Source of the DNA: Mesostigma viride
Lineage: Eukaryota; Streptophyta; Mesostigmatophyceae; Mesostigmatales; Mesostigmataceae
DNA: 62,000 nt
Reading direction: 5' to 3'
Assembly: GCA_009746045.1 (NCBI GenBank)
Contig: RPFO01000026.1
Span: 2,262,547 to 2,324,546 of the forward strand
Shown here: positions 21,711-32,639 of the stretch, piece by piece
Layout of the letters: each line of letters begins with the position of its first letter
Position numbering within the stretch: the first letter of the stretch is position 1
Made by a program: the position numbers and the translations under genes
The notes under the pieces: model-generated
What the model was told of the DNA's origin: nothing
The model's database searches: none
What the model saw: the letters and a program-made list of their open reading frames with translations, nothing else

Positions 21711-22020
21711 GATTCTGAGAATTTTCTCAAAACCCTCAATTTTCTCACCTTTTGTGAGAATTTTTTGAGAAAATTGAGAAAAATCTCAATTTTTTTCCGC
21801 AAACGCTAGGCAAGAAATCTCACCAGGGTGAGATTTTGGTGAGAAAAAGGGGGTTTTGGTGAGATTGGGGTGAGAAAAAACCCTAAAGTGAGAAAAAAGG
21901 TGAGAATGGGTGAGAAAAAGTGAGAAAATTTGAGAAAATTGAGAAAATTGAGAAGTTTCTCACCAACACGAGAAAAATCACTAACACGAGAAAAATCACA
22001 AGTCAACGTGGTGAGAAATT
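21711..22020. repeat. GTGAGAA subterminal repeats, left end of CACTA 1
   Basis: At least 20 GTGAGAA/GTGAGATT copies, mostly in one orientation, mirrored by TTCTCAC copies at the right end. By family precedent these are transposase-binding motifs. Confidence 0.8.
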
Positions 22021-22206
22021 TCTCACCAAGAGTGTAACACGAGAAAAATCATGAGCTTTATTTCATTAAGTCCTTAACGTGAAAAAAAACTCAACACCAC
22101 TTTGATATGCATTATAGGGTGCACAAAGGTGCAATTAATATAGGGTTGTCATACAATATAAAACAGCACATCATTCCATAAACAATGCTGTCATGCCCAA
22201 ATTAAA

Positions 22207-23517
22207 TCAATAGTCATCTTCTTCAGAACTGCTGTCCGAGGGGTTGCTTGCATCAACATCATCTTCTGATGACATAGTGTCATCCCCACTAGTGTCGCAA
22301 TAGTTCACAGCTTTACGCTGCCTTCCACTGGCCCTCTTTGCCATAGGGACCTCCTCAATTACAACGGTGGGCTGGCTAGGTCCAGCATCTGTGGGAGCAC
22401 CACGCTTGCGGCTGCGCCCTCGAGCAGGTGCCTTGCCAGCGCGGCGCACCACGTCGCCATCACCTAGGTCTGCCGCTGCCACCTTCTTCTTCTTGGACCC
22501 CTTCTTCTTGCCTTTCTTCTTGCCACTAGGCGGTGGCGGTGGCATCGGCTCACCCTCCTCAATCACTTCAAACTGCGGCATGGTGGGGAAATCTGCTGCC
22601 ACGCTGTGATACACATGGTTACTGAGGGCAGATTGCGCCTGATGTGCCATGCTCCATGGCAGTTTGGCAGGGATTACCACCATTTCGGGAGCATAGCATT
22701 CATCGACGACATACCCAACTGAGCTCACTGCACCTGGCAACACAAGGCACGACGACCTGGGGGCCTGTGCGCTGCTGATGACCACCAACCTCTCGTGGGG
22801 CAGGTGAGCGACATGAAGGCGATCAAAAAGCTCCACCTTCAACAACAGCTGCCATTCCCAGCCCCCTCGTGGGTACTCTAACCTGGCCTTCAGAATGTGT
22901 GTAATGAAACCAAAGTCTACACCGCCCGGGCCATGCACCGCAACTCCCGCATTCTTGTGCCGCTTTCCCTGGGATTGGTCCGCAGCCTCCGTGCGGTAGT
23001 TGAACCTGTGTATCCTGACTTTGTGGAAAGAATCCGCGTAGCGCTTCACGCCCCCACACGCCGCTACAATGCCTTGCGGCACAAGCGGCGTCAGGTTTAA
23101 TGATGCCCATGCAAGCACGTTGAACGTTGTGTCAGCACAGCGATCTCGCCTGCATTCAAACAAACGCACACCGATAACCCAGCAAAGAGTATTATTATTG
23201 CAAGTATTGGTTATTAAAAAAAATAGAACAGATACAACACAGGACGCTTTTACTGGCGGCAAGATCATGGCACCCGGATGGGTAAAACCAAACAAACTAG
23301 ATATTAATTACTAGGGCTGGCTTTGTGACAGTAAAACATGATTGCATGGCTAATCCCAAGGCGCCTTTCAATAGGACTGAATTAAAATAACCAAAGCAGA
23401 CGGCGTAAGTAGCATTTGCAAAAAACAAGGCTCACCAGTAGGCCTCGTCGCCATTCGCAGGGTCGCTGTAATCAGCCTTGGGAAGGGCATCTTCTACCAG
23501 CAAATCCCTTGCCGCGT
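22207..23517 (-). CDS. CACTA transposase C-terminal part (tnp2-type, DUF4216-like)
   Basis: Two minus-strand exons. One is 23436 to at least 23517 (…ALPKADYSDPANGDEAYW), ending at donor GTGAGC. The other is 22207-23149, after acceptor GAATGCAG; it joins in phase (Y-W|R-D-R-C-A-D). The second exon carries RIHRFNYRTEAA … KNAGVAV … VDFGFITHILKARLEYPRGG … LLLKVELFD … LVVISSAQA. This follows the order of the DUF4216 region of plant CACTA TNPD proteins (FHT…R…NSGV-V … YYGVL-x-I-x-EL-Y … LFKCDWFD … F-x-AsQA). A Lys-rich segment (KKKGKKKGSKKKK) and an acidic Ser-rich tail end the protein. The catalytic domain upstream is absent, so the gene is truncated. Confidence 0.65.
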
Positions 23518-23584
23518 TGTGTCAGCACAGCGATCCCCCCTGCATCCAAACAAAGGCACACCGATAACCAAGCAAAGAGTATGC

Positions 23585-23840
23585 AAATGTGTAGCCTTGT
23601 TCATTGAAATTATGGCTGGCTTACGCAAAGAGCGACTGTAAGATGACCTATACAGTGGGGCCGGAAACAGCTTGCTTGATCAGGGCGTGTTTTTCGAGCT
23701 TCACTGGCCGGGAGTGTCTAGTGGTGAGAACCATTGCTGCGATCGCTTTCCCACCATTTACGAGGAAATACCCGCAAATGAAAAACCACTGAAACGGTCT
23801 AGCTAGTCAGTCATTACATTAGCCACATGCCATCATGCAT
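23585..23840 (+). mobile_element. partial tRNA-like SINE, copy 1 (3' part)
   Basis: Plus-strand copy of the SINE body from GTGTAGCCTTGT-CATTGAAATT to GGTCTAGCTAGTCAGTCATTACA, matching the reverse complement of 27738-27990. The tRNA-like head is missing. Confidence 0.7.
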
Positions 23841-23899
23841 GTTTCCAAACGTCCAGGAACTGCACACGGTGCAAATGCCATTTGCAGTGCAAAAATCCA

Positions 23900-24240
23900 G
23901 AGGACACGACCTCATTGCTTCATATTTGTATGCAGAAGACTAAAAAAGTAACATGCATTAATGGCCCGCATGCATAAAGGGCCTGAATTCTGATGCGGGC
24001 CCAACGGCAGCACCGCCAAAGCAGATAAGGGCCCGCAGTCTGATGCGGGCCCCACGGCACCACCGCCATAGCAGAGCTCGAAGGTCGTGGTGCGCGTGAA
24101 ACGTACGTATGCCCTTTGTCGGTAGGTGCCGTTGGGGTCAAATTGGGTGCCGCCAAAATCGGGCCGACGCGTCAATAGACTGAGGCCGTCGATGAGAGCC
24201 ATCATGCGGCTTGGGGAACTTCAGCTAAGTTAACTTAACG
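23900..24240. other. unclassified, short internal duplication
   Basis: Contains two about 40-bp near-repeats (CTGATGCGGGCCC-ACGGCACCACCGCC-like) at about 23990 and 24030. No gene recognised. Confidence 0.35.
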
Positions 24241-24418
24241 CAAACCACTGGTCGCCCGCGTCGGGAACCGGCCCAACGGCTCTCCCGCAACAGAAAATTA
24301 CGCGGCATACTGCATAAGTCGTCGGATTGTTAGATTTCGACGGTCAAGATTTCATGATGAGGTTTGCGTTCAATTTGCCGCAGTTTGCCGCCCAGAGAAA
24401 GTAGTTGTTGGACTCGTT

Positions 24419-24652
24419 GCCCACGATGAAACACAATCAAGCAAGCCGTTTCCGGCCCCACCGTGTAGGTCATGTAGTCGCTCTTCACGTCAGCCAGCCG
24501 TAATTTCAATGCACAAGGCTACACATTTCCATCTCCATTCATATTCATAATCCTGCACGACTCGAAAACGCGGACAAGATAACGGCAGGCTCGAGCTACC
24601 ATGGTCCGGATTCTCCCGATTTCTGGCCTGCGCTGGTTGTCTCCTTGATATT
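24419..24652 (-). mobile_element. partial tRNA-like SINE, copy 2 (head end)
   Basis: Minus-strand copy including the head. Reading on minus, it has GATATCAAGGAGACAACCAG, TGGTAGCTCGAG (A-box-like) and GTTTTCGAGTCGTGC (B-box-like). It stops near 24419, so it lacks the distal tail present in copy 1. The minus ORF over it is not a gene. Confidence 0.72.
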
Positions 24653-25442
24653 GGCAACTCTCTCCGGTAAGAGATTTTCCGCAGTTTGGCTGTTTCGAAA
24701 CGTTAATTAAGTGAGATGCCTTCGGATCAGGAGACTCACACAGCCGCGAAATCATGCCAAAGGTCATATGTTCGATCCCTTGCTGGTAGCTTCTGAGCTT
24801 TCTTATTTTCTGTGTTCCGCGGAATCTCAGATTTGGGCCGCTAGCGTTTTCACGTTTGTTGCTTTCTGATCCGACGACAACGTTGTGCCTTGCTCGTGTG
24901 ACATCTGGCGCATGGTGTGATTCATGTGTATGGTGCTGCCTTGCCACATGGGGCTGCTTTGCCATAAGAGTGAGTGTTGGGTTCTACACATTTGCTGCAT
25001 GGACCGTTAGGTGCTGGTGAGCTCTTCCTTGTAGAATGGTGATGTCTATGTCAAGGATCTGATGTCTTTTTTGTCTCTTGCACTGCTTTCATTTTAGGGG
25101 GAATTATAGGTGTCATTATTTTGGCATTTGAAGGTATAGATGTTTATCTGCAAGGGCCTGTTTTTTTTCCCCCGGCCTCTTGCATGCATGGATGTGTAGA
25201 ATTGTATGTTGATGGAATTATGATTTGCCATACACATTTGCTGAGCTCAAGATCCTTGTAGAACGCTTACATCTATGTCAAGGATCTGATTTCTTTTCCT
25301 CTTGCGTATATTGTGTCGGTTTGCTTTATTTCTTGCAGGGACCACGAGAGTAAAATGCAAGCGGTTCCACTTTCAAGTCAGCATGTGACGCCCTGTCGAC
25401 CGGCCCGCTTTGTTAGCTAGCTACCATATAGTATTTGATGAT

Positions 25443-25600
25443 AGGCATTGAATGCGAAAGATGTCATAACGCCATAACAGACTGTGTTGAACAGGCATTG
25501 AATGCCGAAGATGTCATAACGCCATAACAGACTGTGTTGAAAAGGCATATTTGAATGCCGAAGATGTACATAACGCCATAACAGTGTTGAATAGTTGAAT
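25443..25600. repeat. three about 52-bp tandem units
   Basis: Units starting AGGCATTGAATG or ATTTGAATGCCG followed by AAGATGTCATAACGCCATAACA (the third has ATGTACATAACGCC), at about 25443, 25495 and 25548. Confidence 0.8.
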
Positions 25601-25751
25601 CAACGGGTTCTTGCAGCTGTAAACATTAAAATTATTCAAACATTTAATGAAAAAATCATTATTGTTCGTGCTGTTTTGAACAGCGGTTGTTACTGGCACT
25701 GCATGCATGTGTCTGCTGCCAGCATATTGCATTATGGGTGTGTTTTTCAGC

Positions 25752-26050
25752 GCTGTGTTTTCTCACTTTTCTCACTTTTCTCACGTCCTGATTTTCTCAC
25801 GTTTCACACCTCCCGTTTTTCTCACTTATCTCACGTCCTGTTTTTTGAGATTTTTCTCACGTTTTTCCCCTTTTTTCACCTTTTTGGGGCAATCTCACCC
25901 GGGTGAGAAACGTGTTTTCTCACCCATTCTCACCCCATTCTCACCCTTTTTTCTCACCTTTCTCACCCATTCTCACCCATTTCTCACCCTTTTTCTCACC
26001 TTTCTCACCCTTTTTCTCACCATTTCTCACCCATTCTCAAAGCCGAGTTC
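25752..26050. repeat. TTCTCAC subterminal repeats, right end of CACTA 1
   Basis: More than 20 copies of TTCTCAC(CC) on the plus strand, the mirror image of those at 21711-22020. Confidence 0.8.
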
Positions 26051-26056
26051 CTAGTG

Positions 26057-27673
26057 TGGATGGATGGATGGATGGATGGATGGATGGATGGATGGATGGA
26101 TGGATGGATGGATGGATGGATGGATGGATGGATGGATGGATGGATGGATGGATGGATGGATGGATGGATGGATGGATGGATGGATGGATGGATGGATGGA
26201 TGGATGGATGGATGGATGGATGGATGGATGGATGGATGGATGGATGGATGGATGGATGGATGGATGGATGGATGGATGGATGGATGGATGGATGGATGGA
26301 TGGATGGATGGATGGATGGATGGATGGATGGATGGATGGATGGATGGATGGATGGATGGATGGATGGATGGATGGATGGATGGATGGATGGATGGATGGA
26401 TGGATGGATGGATGGATGGATGGATGGATGGATGGATGGATGGATGGATGGATGGATGGATGGATATGGATGGATGGATGGATGGATGGATGGATGGATG
26501 GATGGATGGATGGATGGATGGATGGATGGATGGATGGATGGATGGATGGATGGATGGATGGATGGATGGATGGATGGATGGATGGATGGATGGATGGATG
26601 GATGGATGGATGGATGGATGGATGGATGGATGGATGGATGGATGGATGGATGGATGGATGGATGGATGGATGGATGGATGGATGGATGGATGGATGGATG
26701 GATGGATGGATGGATGGATGGATGGATGGATGGATGGATGGATGGATGGATGGATGGATGGATGGATGGATGGATGGATGGATGGATGGATGGATGGATG
26801 GATGGATGGATGGATGGATGGATGGATGGATGGATGGATGGATGGATGGATGGATGGATGGATGGATGGATGGATGGATGGATGGATGGATGGATGGACA
26901 TTGGATGGATGGATGGATGGATGGATGGATGGATGGATGGATGGATGGATGGATGGATGGATGGATGGATGGATGGATGGATGGATGGATGGATGGATGG
27001 ATGGATGGATGGATGGATGGATGGATGGATGGATGGATGGATGGATGGATGGATGGATGGATGGATGGATGGATGGATGGATGGATGGATGGATGGATGG
27101 ATGGATGGATGGATGGACATTGGATGGATGGATGGATGGATGGATGGATGGATGGATGGATGGATGGATGGATGGATGGATGGATGGATGGATGGATGGA
27201 TGGATGGATGGATGGATGGATGGATGGATGGATGGATGGATGGATGGATGGATGGATGGATGGATGGATGGATGGATGGATGGATGGATGGATGGATGGA
27301 TGGATGGATGGATGGATGGATGGATGGATGGATGGATGGATGGATGGATGGATGGATGGATGGATGGATGGATGGATGGATGGATGGATGGATGGATGGA
27401 TGGATGGATGGATGGATGGATGGATGGATGGATGGATGGATGGATGGATGGATGGATGGATGGATGGATGGATGGATGGATGGATGGATGGATGGATGGA
27501 TGGATGGATGGATGGATGGATGGATGGATGGATGGATGGATGGATGGATGGATGGATGGATGGATGGATGGATGGATGGATGGATGGATGGATGGATGGA
27601 TGGATGGATGGATGGATGGATGGATGGATGGATGGATGGATGGATGGATGGATGGATGGATGGATGGATGGAT
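26057..27673. repeat. (GATG)n array, right part, 1.6 kb
   Basis: About 400 copies. Rare variants mark internal duplications: ATGGATATGG at 26463, and GGACATTGG at about 26897 and 27117, exactly 220 bp apart. It is the continuation of the LINE-C 3'-UTR array across the CACTA insertion. Confidence 0.97.
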
Positions 27674-27737
27674 AATAGTGGATGGATGATGATGGGGACA
27701 CGCAATCCTACCGGTCTAAGCTATCTACAACATCATG
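27674..27737 (-). mobile_element. LINE-C 3' UTR
   Basis: GGGGACACGCAATCCTACCG then GTCTAAGCTATCTAC is the reverse complement of the 3' UTR of the full-length LINE (61355-61390: GTAGATAGATTAGACCGGTA…). The SINE target site lies here. Confidence 0.8.
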
Positions 27738-28117
27738 GCGAACGTGATCATCATGGCATGGCTAACGTGATGACTGACTAGCTACCTTTTCAGTGGTTTT
27801 CCATTTGCGGGTATTTCCTCGTAAATGGTGGGAGAGCGATCGCAGCAATGGTGCTCACCACTAGACACTCCCGGCCAGTTAGGCTCAAAACACACGCCCT
27901 GATCAAGCATGCTGTTTCCGGCCCCACCGTCTAGGTCATCTAGTCGCTCTACACGTAAGCCAGCCATAATTTCAATGCACAAGGATACACATTTCCATCA
28001 CCATTCATCTTCATCATCCTGAACGACTCGAACACGCGGACAAGATAACGGCAGGCTCGAGCTACCATGGTCCGGATTCTCCCGATTTCTGGCCTGCGCT
28101 GGTTGTCTCCTTCTTGA
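27738..28117 (-). mobile_element. tRNA-derived SINE, 380 bp, with 16-bp target duplication
   Basis: Bracketed by TATCTACAACATCATG at 27722-27737 and 28118-28133, an exact 16-bp direct repeat. Reading on the minus strand, the head has GGAGACAACCAG and an A-box-like TGGTAGCTCGAG. About 31 bp further is a B-box-like GTGTTCGAGTCGTTC (canonical RGTTCRANNC). The body follows, with CCACTGAAAAGGTAGCTAGTCAG near the tail. An internal Pol III promoter and target-primed duplication define a SINE. Other copies are at 23585, 24419 and 37085. No poly(A) tail is present. Confidence 0.82.
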
Positions 28118-28133
28118 TATCTACAACATCATG

Positions 28134-28405
28134 CAAGCCAACTCTATTATATCTAAGCTCTCTACCCTAGGGGTCCTGTCCAACGTGCTCAGCGGCTTCC
28201 CGCGTTTGATTGCAAGCACGCGGGCGCTATACCCCACGGGAGGGGGTTCGTTGTCCTCTATGACCTGGGCCCGCTTGGCCTTGTCCATCATCTTGTTCCA
28301 TGCAAATCACGGAGTGAGAGGCCTAGCCCCCCCGTGTCCTCTACCGACTATAGCTGTTCTTTGAAGGTGCGGGCCTTGCGGCGTCTAGCATGGCGGGGCC
28401 TGGCC
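28134..28405 (-). pseudogene. LINE-C ORF2 C-terminus
   Basis: The reverse complement matches the last about 90 codons of the full-length LINE ORF2, including its KMMDKAKWAQVIED and TFKEQL segments, with several indels and stops. It is broken at 28405 by the LTR element and continues at 48603. Confidence 0.8.
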
Positions 28406-28926
28406 AGTTATTCTAGGACTTCAGGCCTAGACTATCAGTACACGTGGCGTTGTCCCCGTCTCCCAAGTGGGATACGGACATGGACGGTGGTGTAGTACAC
28501 TGGACATATCTCTACTAGGGTTTAGATCCGCACGTGCCATATTGGGCACGTGGGTGCTAGATATTAGCACTGAGATATGTAGGGCACACGCACGTGGGTA
28601 TTCACGTGGTAGGGTTTATGAGCTGTGACGCAGACCACAAGGTGGTTGCAGTGCTAGTCCTGTACGGAGGTCCTAGGGGAGGTCCAGGACCATCCACGTA
28701 GTGCTGTTAGGCAGCCGGTGCCTGTGGGCATCGTATCAGTCCTAGCTGGAGTAGATCTAGCTGGACGGAGCCAGCACCTCATTGGTTAGCACTAGTACAG
28801 GATAGCTAGGTTACCCTAACCTACGTGCCCATGCAATCCAGCTTGGCAAGCTTGCATGGATTGATATATGCCAGCCATTGCATAATCAAACACACGTTCG
28901 CATCCATTTGCACGAGTGCCATAACT
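28406..28926 (+). repeat. 5' LTR
   Basis: 521 bp, beginning AGTTAT and ending ATAACT, a 6-bp inverted repeat instead of the common TG…CA. It contains a near-palindrome CACGTGCCATATTGGGCACG and several CACGTG-type boxes. The sequence just inside (TGCATTTATAAAAACTC) does not resemble the initiator-Met tRNA primer site, so the primer is unknown. Confidence 0.93.
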
Positions 28927-28975
28927 TGCATTTATAAAAACTCTCACAGTTTTTATACTACTCTCTCATTTTAAA

Positions 28976-30694
28976 ATGTCGAACGTTTCTGATCGTGAGT
29001 GCTCTTCGGAGTCAAGCCTGTCCCCGTCGTCCGAAGATTTGGACTACCGGGCGGCAGTGCGGGGCCGGCAGGGTAGGAATGATCACGCTGGCAGCGATGC
29101 CGGCAGTGGTCGCTCGTCTTCGGACGAGGACCCGCGGTTCCTGGATCAGCTGGCGGCGAGGCCGCCGCTGTACAATGTATGGCGTCCCAATGCACCACCG
29201 GCTGAAGGGCAGCCCACGGCACCTGAGCTGTTTACGGGGCCGGGGAGGGTGGTGCCCGTATTGGGGGATATCCCGTCGGATGGCTACGACGAGGACGAGG
29301 ACCTGGTGGATCTCGAGCTGCCGGAGGACAGGGAGAAGCGGGAAGAGCTGCTCCGCCGCGAGGCAGAGCGCATTCGCCAGGAGGCCCAGCTGCGCAAGGA
29401 GCTGGAGCAGCAGCGCGAGCTGGAGGCCCAGCGAGAGGCTCAGCTGCGGGCAGAGACTGAGATAGTGTCCAGAACAGCCCGGGAACTCGCGGAGCGGCAG
29501 TTGGAGCGGGATCGAGTGGCGAGGGCGGGTCTGCGCGCGGGGCCGACAGGTGCGCGCGAGGCACCCCCATACGTTCTCCGCAAGAAGAACGAGCTCTTCA
29601 CCTTTGCGCACAGGCGCACAGCGCGCTCCTTCAGGCGCATGGCTGGGGATGTACTGCAGGAGACCGACTCCTCGGTGGAAATGCAGCCCGGAGCGCGGGG
29701 GGAGGAGCTGGTTTTGATGGACCCAGCTATGGTCGAGGCCGAGCGGCTGGCCAAGATAGAGTACACCAGGCATTGCCAGCGGAAGGCGAAGCGGGCAATG
29801 GTGCGGTCCATGGCTGAGAACAGTTTGGCTAGGGAGCGTGCGGCCAGGGAGGCGCAGCATCGGGAGCTGCAGCGACTTCGTGCGAAGGCGCACGATGCCA
29901 CGGAGAAGACCCGGCGGCATCAGGCGAGGCTGGACGCGGCCATGAGGAGGTCGGAGGCGGCACTGGCAGCAATGGTGGGCCCGGCGAGGAGGGAGCAGGA
30001 GGCCAGGCTGGCCAGGAAGAGCAGGCGGAACGCACGTGCCCTAGACAGGCGTATGCGTAAGGAGGAGCGGGCTCTGCGCAGGTATCAGGAGGCGGCCAGG
30101 ACCTGGGCTCTGCAGGGAGAATTCGGAGATGCAATCCGTTTTGAGCGTGGTCTGGCGCCACATGAGCCGCTGCCCGAGGACGCGGTAATGGACTTCATGC
30201 GCACCCCGCAGCCAGCAAGGGCCCAGCGAGGAGCGGCCTTGTTAAACGCGCGTGAGCGTGTCCGCGCTGGTGCAGACACACCCCACCCCCCACCCCCCAC
30301 ACCCAAACACACTGTGCAGACCGACACGGACATGGAGCTGGACCGCATCGCTGCACTCCTCCACCAGGAGCTGGACGAAGCGGAGGCCAACCCGACCAAG
30401 CGGGCGCGGGCAGCAGAGGCAGTAGAGCAACTGCTGAGGGCCGCCAAGCGGGTCCGCCAAGGAAAGTGGCAGGAGGGGTGTGGACCATCGTCTACGCCCC
30501 AGCGGTCGCATCCAGAGGAGGATGGTGACGAGGGGAAGGACGGGGAAGCACCAGGGGGAGGGGCACCAGCAAGCACCGGGGGTATGGCGGGCGGCAGCAA
30601 CGCTGGAGCGGCACTGAACCCAGCAGCAGCAGCAGCCACAGCATCAGCAACAGCAGCAGCAGCAGCAGCAGCGGCAGCATCAGCAACAGCAACC

Positions 30695-30726
<32 letters not shown>

Positions 30727-30772
30727 CTCAACCACAAGCGGCTGTCGCTGTACCACAGCGACCCAGGTTTGA
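28976..30772 (+). CDS. gag-like ORF (598 aa), coiled coil and Ala/Gln repeat tail
   Basis: Starts MSNVSDRECSSESS 50 bp after the LTR. Residues 1-110 are Ser/Asp-rich. Residues 115-190 form a long charged helix (REELLRREAERIRQEAQLRK) typical of coiled coil, with further Arg/Ala-rich helices to about 440. The tail is an Ala run encoded by (GCA)n at 30630-30723. Shifted by one base, the same DNA encodes poly-Gln and leads straight into the next ORF's capsid-like region (PQPQAAVAVPQRPRFDASRR). So gag and the following ORF probably belong to one protein joined by frameshifting or by a repeat-length change. Confidence 0.75.
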
Positions 30773-32114
30773 TGCATCCCGTAGGGAAGATAGGATTACC
30801 TTCCCAGGTCTAGCTGAGGGATATGTGCAGGAGGACGCACTTGAGTTTCTTTTCAAGATAGAACATTCTTGGTCCCATGATAACATCCGTGATTGGTTTC
30901 CTGCTCTCAGGGTGTCTAACACAATCCACCAATCTGCACCTAGCATCAAACAAATGGTTCAGATGTATGAGAGGAGGGCCAGCACACCTGGGGCAGAGGA
31001 GGTGCAAATCTTCACAGAATTCATAGCAGACCTAAAAGGGCTGTTGACCAAGGGGGAACACCTGCAGGCTCTCAAGGGGTTCAACTGGTTGGCCTCGTAC
31101 AAAGTCAACAAGTCTGACTACGTACGTGATAACAAACAGTTTGTCCTGTACATAGACAGGGACGAAGAGTTGAAGAAACTCAACTCTAAGTACCTGATCC
31201 ATCAGTGGCTCACCAAAGCTGAGCTGGACAAGAACACCAATGCAGTTCTGCTGGCTGGCCTTAAAGACAAGTGGGATGATTTTAGGGGGGCCATGTTGTT
31301 CATTCAGCAGAGCCTAGAACCCTTCTCAACTGTCAAGGAACCCAAGGTTAACAAGGTCCAAGGGGGGGGTGGTCAGGACGGTGCAGGTCCTAGCAGGAAG
31401 AAGCTCATCAAGGAGGTGGTAGCTCAGGTCAAGGCGGTGTTCAAGGGTCCCCAGCAAGGTAAGAAGGCAGGGGGATCATCCAAGCATCAGGGGAAATCAG
31501 ACAAGGGGGGAAAGGGGAACCCAGGCAGTAAGGCTGGGTCCTCCCAGGGGCCTAGTCAGAAAGGTAAGCCTCATGACTCCACCCTGTACTGCACCAGGTG
31601 CTCATGTAAGGGGCATGAGAGGGATGATTGCTGGAAGGGCAAACCCGAACTTGGATCTGATGTGGATGTATGCCCAGGTTGCTGGGAGCCCCGCCACCCG
31701 TTACCTGCAGGGGGACGCTGCAACAAGCCTAGGAAGGGAGCCTCAACGGGGCGCCCCAACAAACAAGCCAGCACTCAGGACGACTGTAAGTCTCCTGTAC
31801 CCTGGTTTCTCAATGGCCGTGTACCTTCCATTTGCTCTGTGTTGCCTGACAGTGAGGAAGTGGATTGGGACCTGGCTTATGACATGACGCTAGCACAGGT
31901 GGCCCAAGATCCCACTATAGCCTCCTTAGACGCAGCAGCAGATAAGGTTATATCCTATGCCAGGTTAGCCCAACAGCTACACAAGGCAATGGGGCACGAG
32001 GCAGTGGCAGAAAGGCTGGCTAATAAAATTGATGGCCGTGACCTGGAACAGATGTGCAGGCATGTCAGGAAGCACTGTGAAGCGTGCCAACTGCATGCAC
32101 CTAAACCCAATTAA
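30773..32114 (+). CDS. capsid, zinc knuckle and integrase HHCC region
   Basis: In-frame from the Gln repeat. It has a capsid-like helical part (FLFKIEHSWSHDNIRDWFPA; FRGAMLFIQQSLEPF), a basic linker (KGPQQGKKAGG), and a retroviral-type knuckle C-x2-C-x4-H-x4-C (CTRCSCKGHERDDC). A second Cys/His cluster follows (CPGCWEPRHPLPAGGRC), then HKAMGH … HCEACQ, an H-x4-H … C-x2-C integrase N-terminal zinc finger. No protease D-T/S-G motif occurs before the integrase. A stop at 32112-32114 interrupts just after APKPN; the integrase core continues in another frame (IKRWHVATPPLARGK), so there is a one-base indel here. Confidence 0.8.
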
Positions 32115-32198
32115 GAGATGGCATGTGGCCACCCCACCACTGGCTAGAGGAAAGCTAGTAGGGGATGTGATACACCTGGTGAAGGACATGGTGTATTA
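32115..32198 (+). pseudogene. start of integrase core, interrupted by CACTA 2
   Basis: Frame +1 relative to the upstream ORF. WHVATPPLARGKLVGDVIHL contains the first catalytic-type Asp region, and it ends in VKDMVYY at the insertion. It joins in frame with 39588. Confidence 0.75.
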
Positions 32199-32214
32199 CA
32201 CTAGGAGCCGGGTG

Positions 32215-32620
32215 TTGACAAAGTGTGACAATGCTTGACATGTCAGGTTGACAAAGTGTGACAAAGTGTGACAAAGTGTGACATGTGGTGTGACAAAGTG
32301 TGACAAAAGCTATACAAATGTTGACAAAACCATGACATATCAGGTCGATTTTACAAGACAATTCTTGACAAATTATCAAGGTGAAAGTGTCAAAAAATGT
32401 CACACATTGTCAACGTCACGCATTGTCAACATGAGAGTGAGATTTTATCACATTTTATCACACCACAATTAGTGACATTTGTGCACATTTATCACAACAC
32501 AAACGTTGATATATCACAGACAATCCTGAAAATTTATCAGGACTATAAAACAGACAAAAAGTGACAAAAAGTGACAAAAAGTGACAAAAAGTGACAAAAA
32601 CCAGTGAAATTTTTCTTTTT
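32215..32620. repeat. TGACAAA(GTG) subterminal repeats, left end of CACTA 2
   Basis: At least 20 copies of (T)GTGACAAA or TTGACAA, including four perfect AAAAAGTGAC units at 32559-32599. By family precedent these are binding sites for the transposase. Confidence 0.85.
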
Positions 32621-32639
32621 ATTACAAAATAAGCATTAC

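Larger units (their letters stand above)
21698..26056. mobile_element. CACTA (EnSpm/CMC) element 1, 4.36 kb
   Basis: The left end is CACTAGGAACTCAGATTCTGA; the right end is its reverse complement with a few changes (CACTAGGAACTCGGCTTTGA). It is flanked by a 2-bp duplication, TG, inside the GATG array. Subterminal regions (21711-22020, 25752-26050) are dense in TTCTCAC/GTGAGAA in mirrored orientation. It carries the 3' part of a transposase gene on the minus strand and two partial SINEs. The CACTA ends, the subterminal repeats and a tnp2-like tail agree with one another. Confidence 0.85.

Noticed and set aside
21404-27781. Long WMDG and SIHP repeat ORFs on both strands
   Set aside because: A 4-bp unit (GATG) opens all frames; same pattern on both strands.
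27738-28117. True tRNA gene
   Set aside because: A- and B-box-like motifs are present, but spacing is too short and no acceptor stem or anticodon arm folds; 380-bp body and target duplication indicate a SINE.
28996-30777. Minus- and alternate-frame ORFs over the LTR-element gag
   Set aside because: Lack family signal; the plus frame from 28976 has the coiled coil and position expected of gag.
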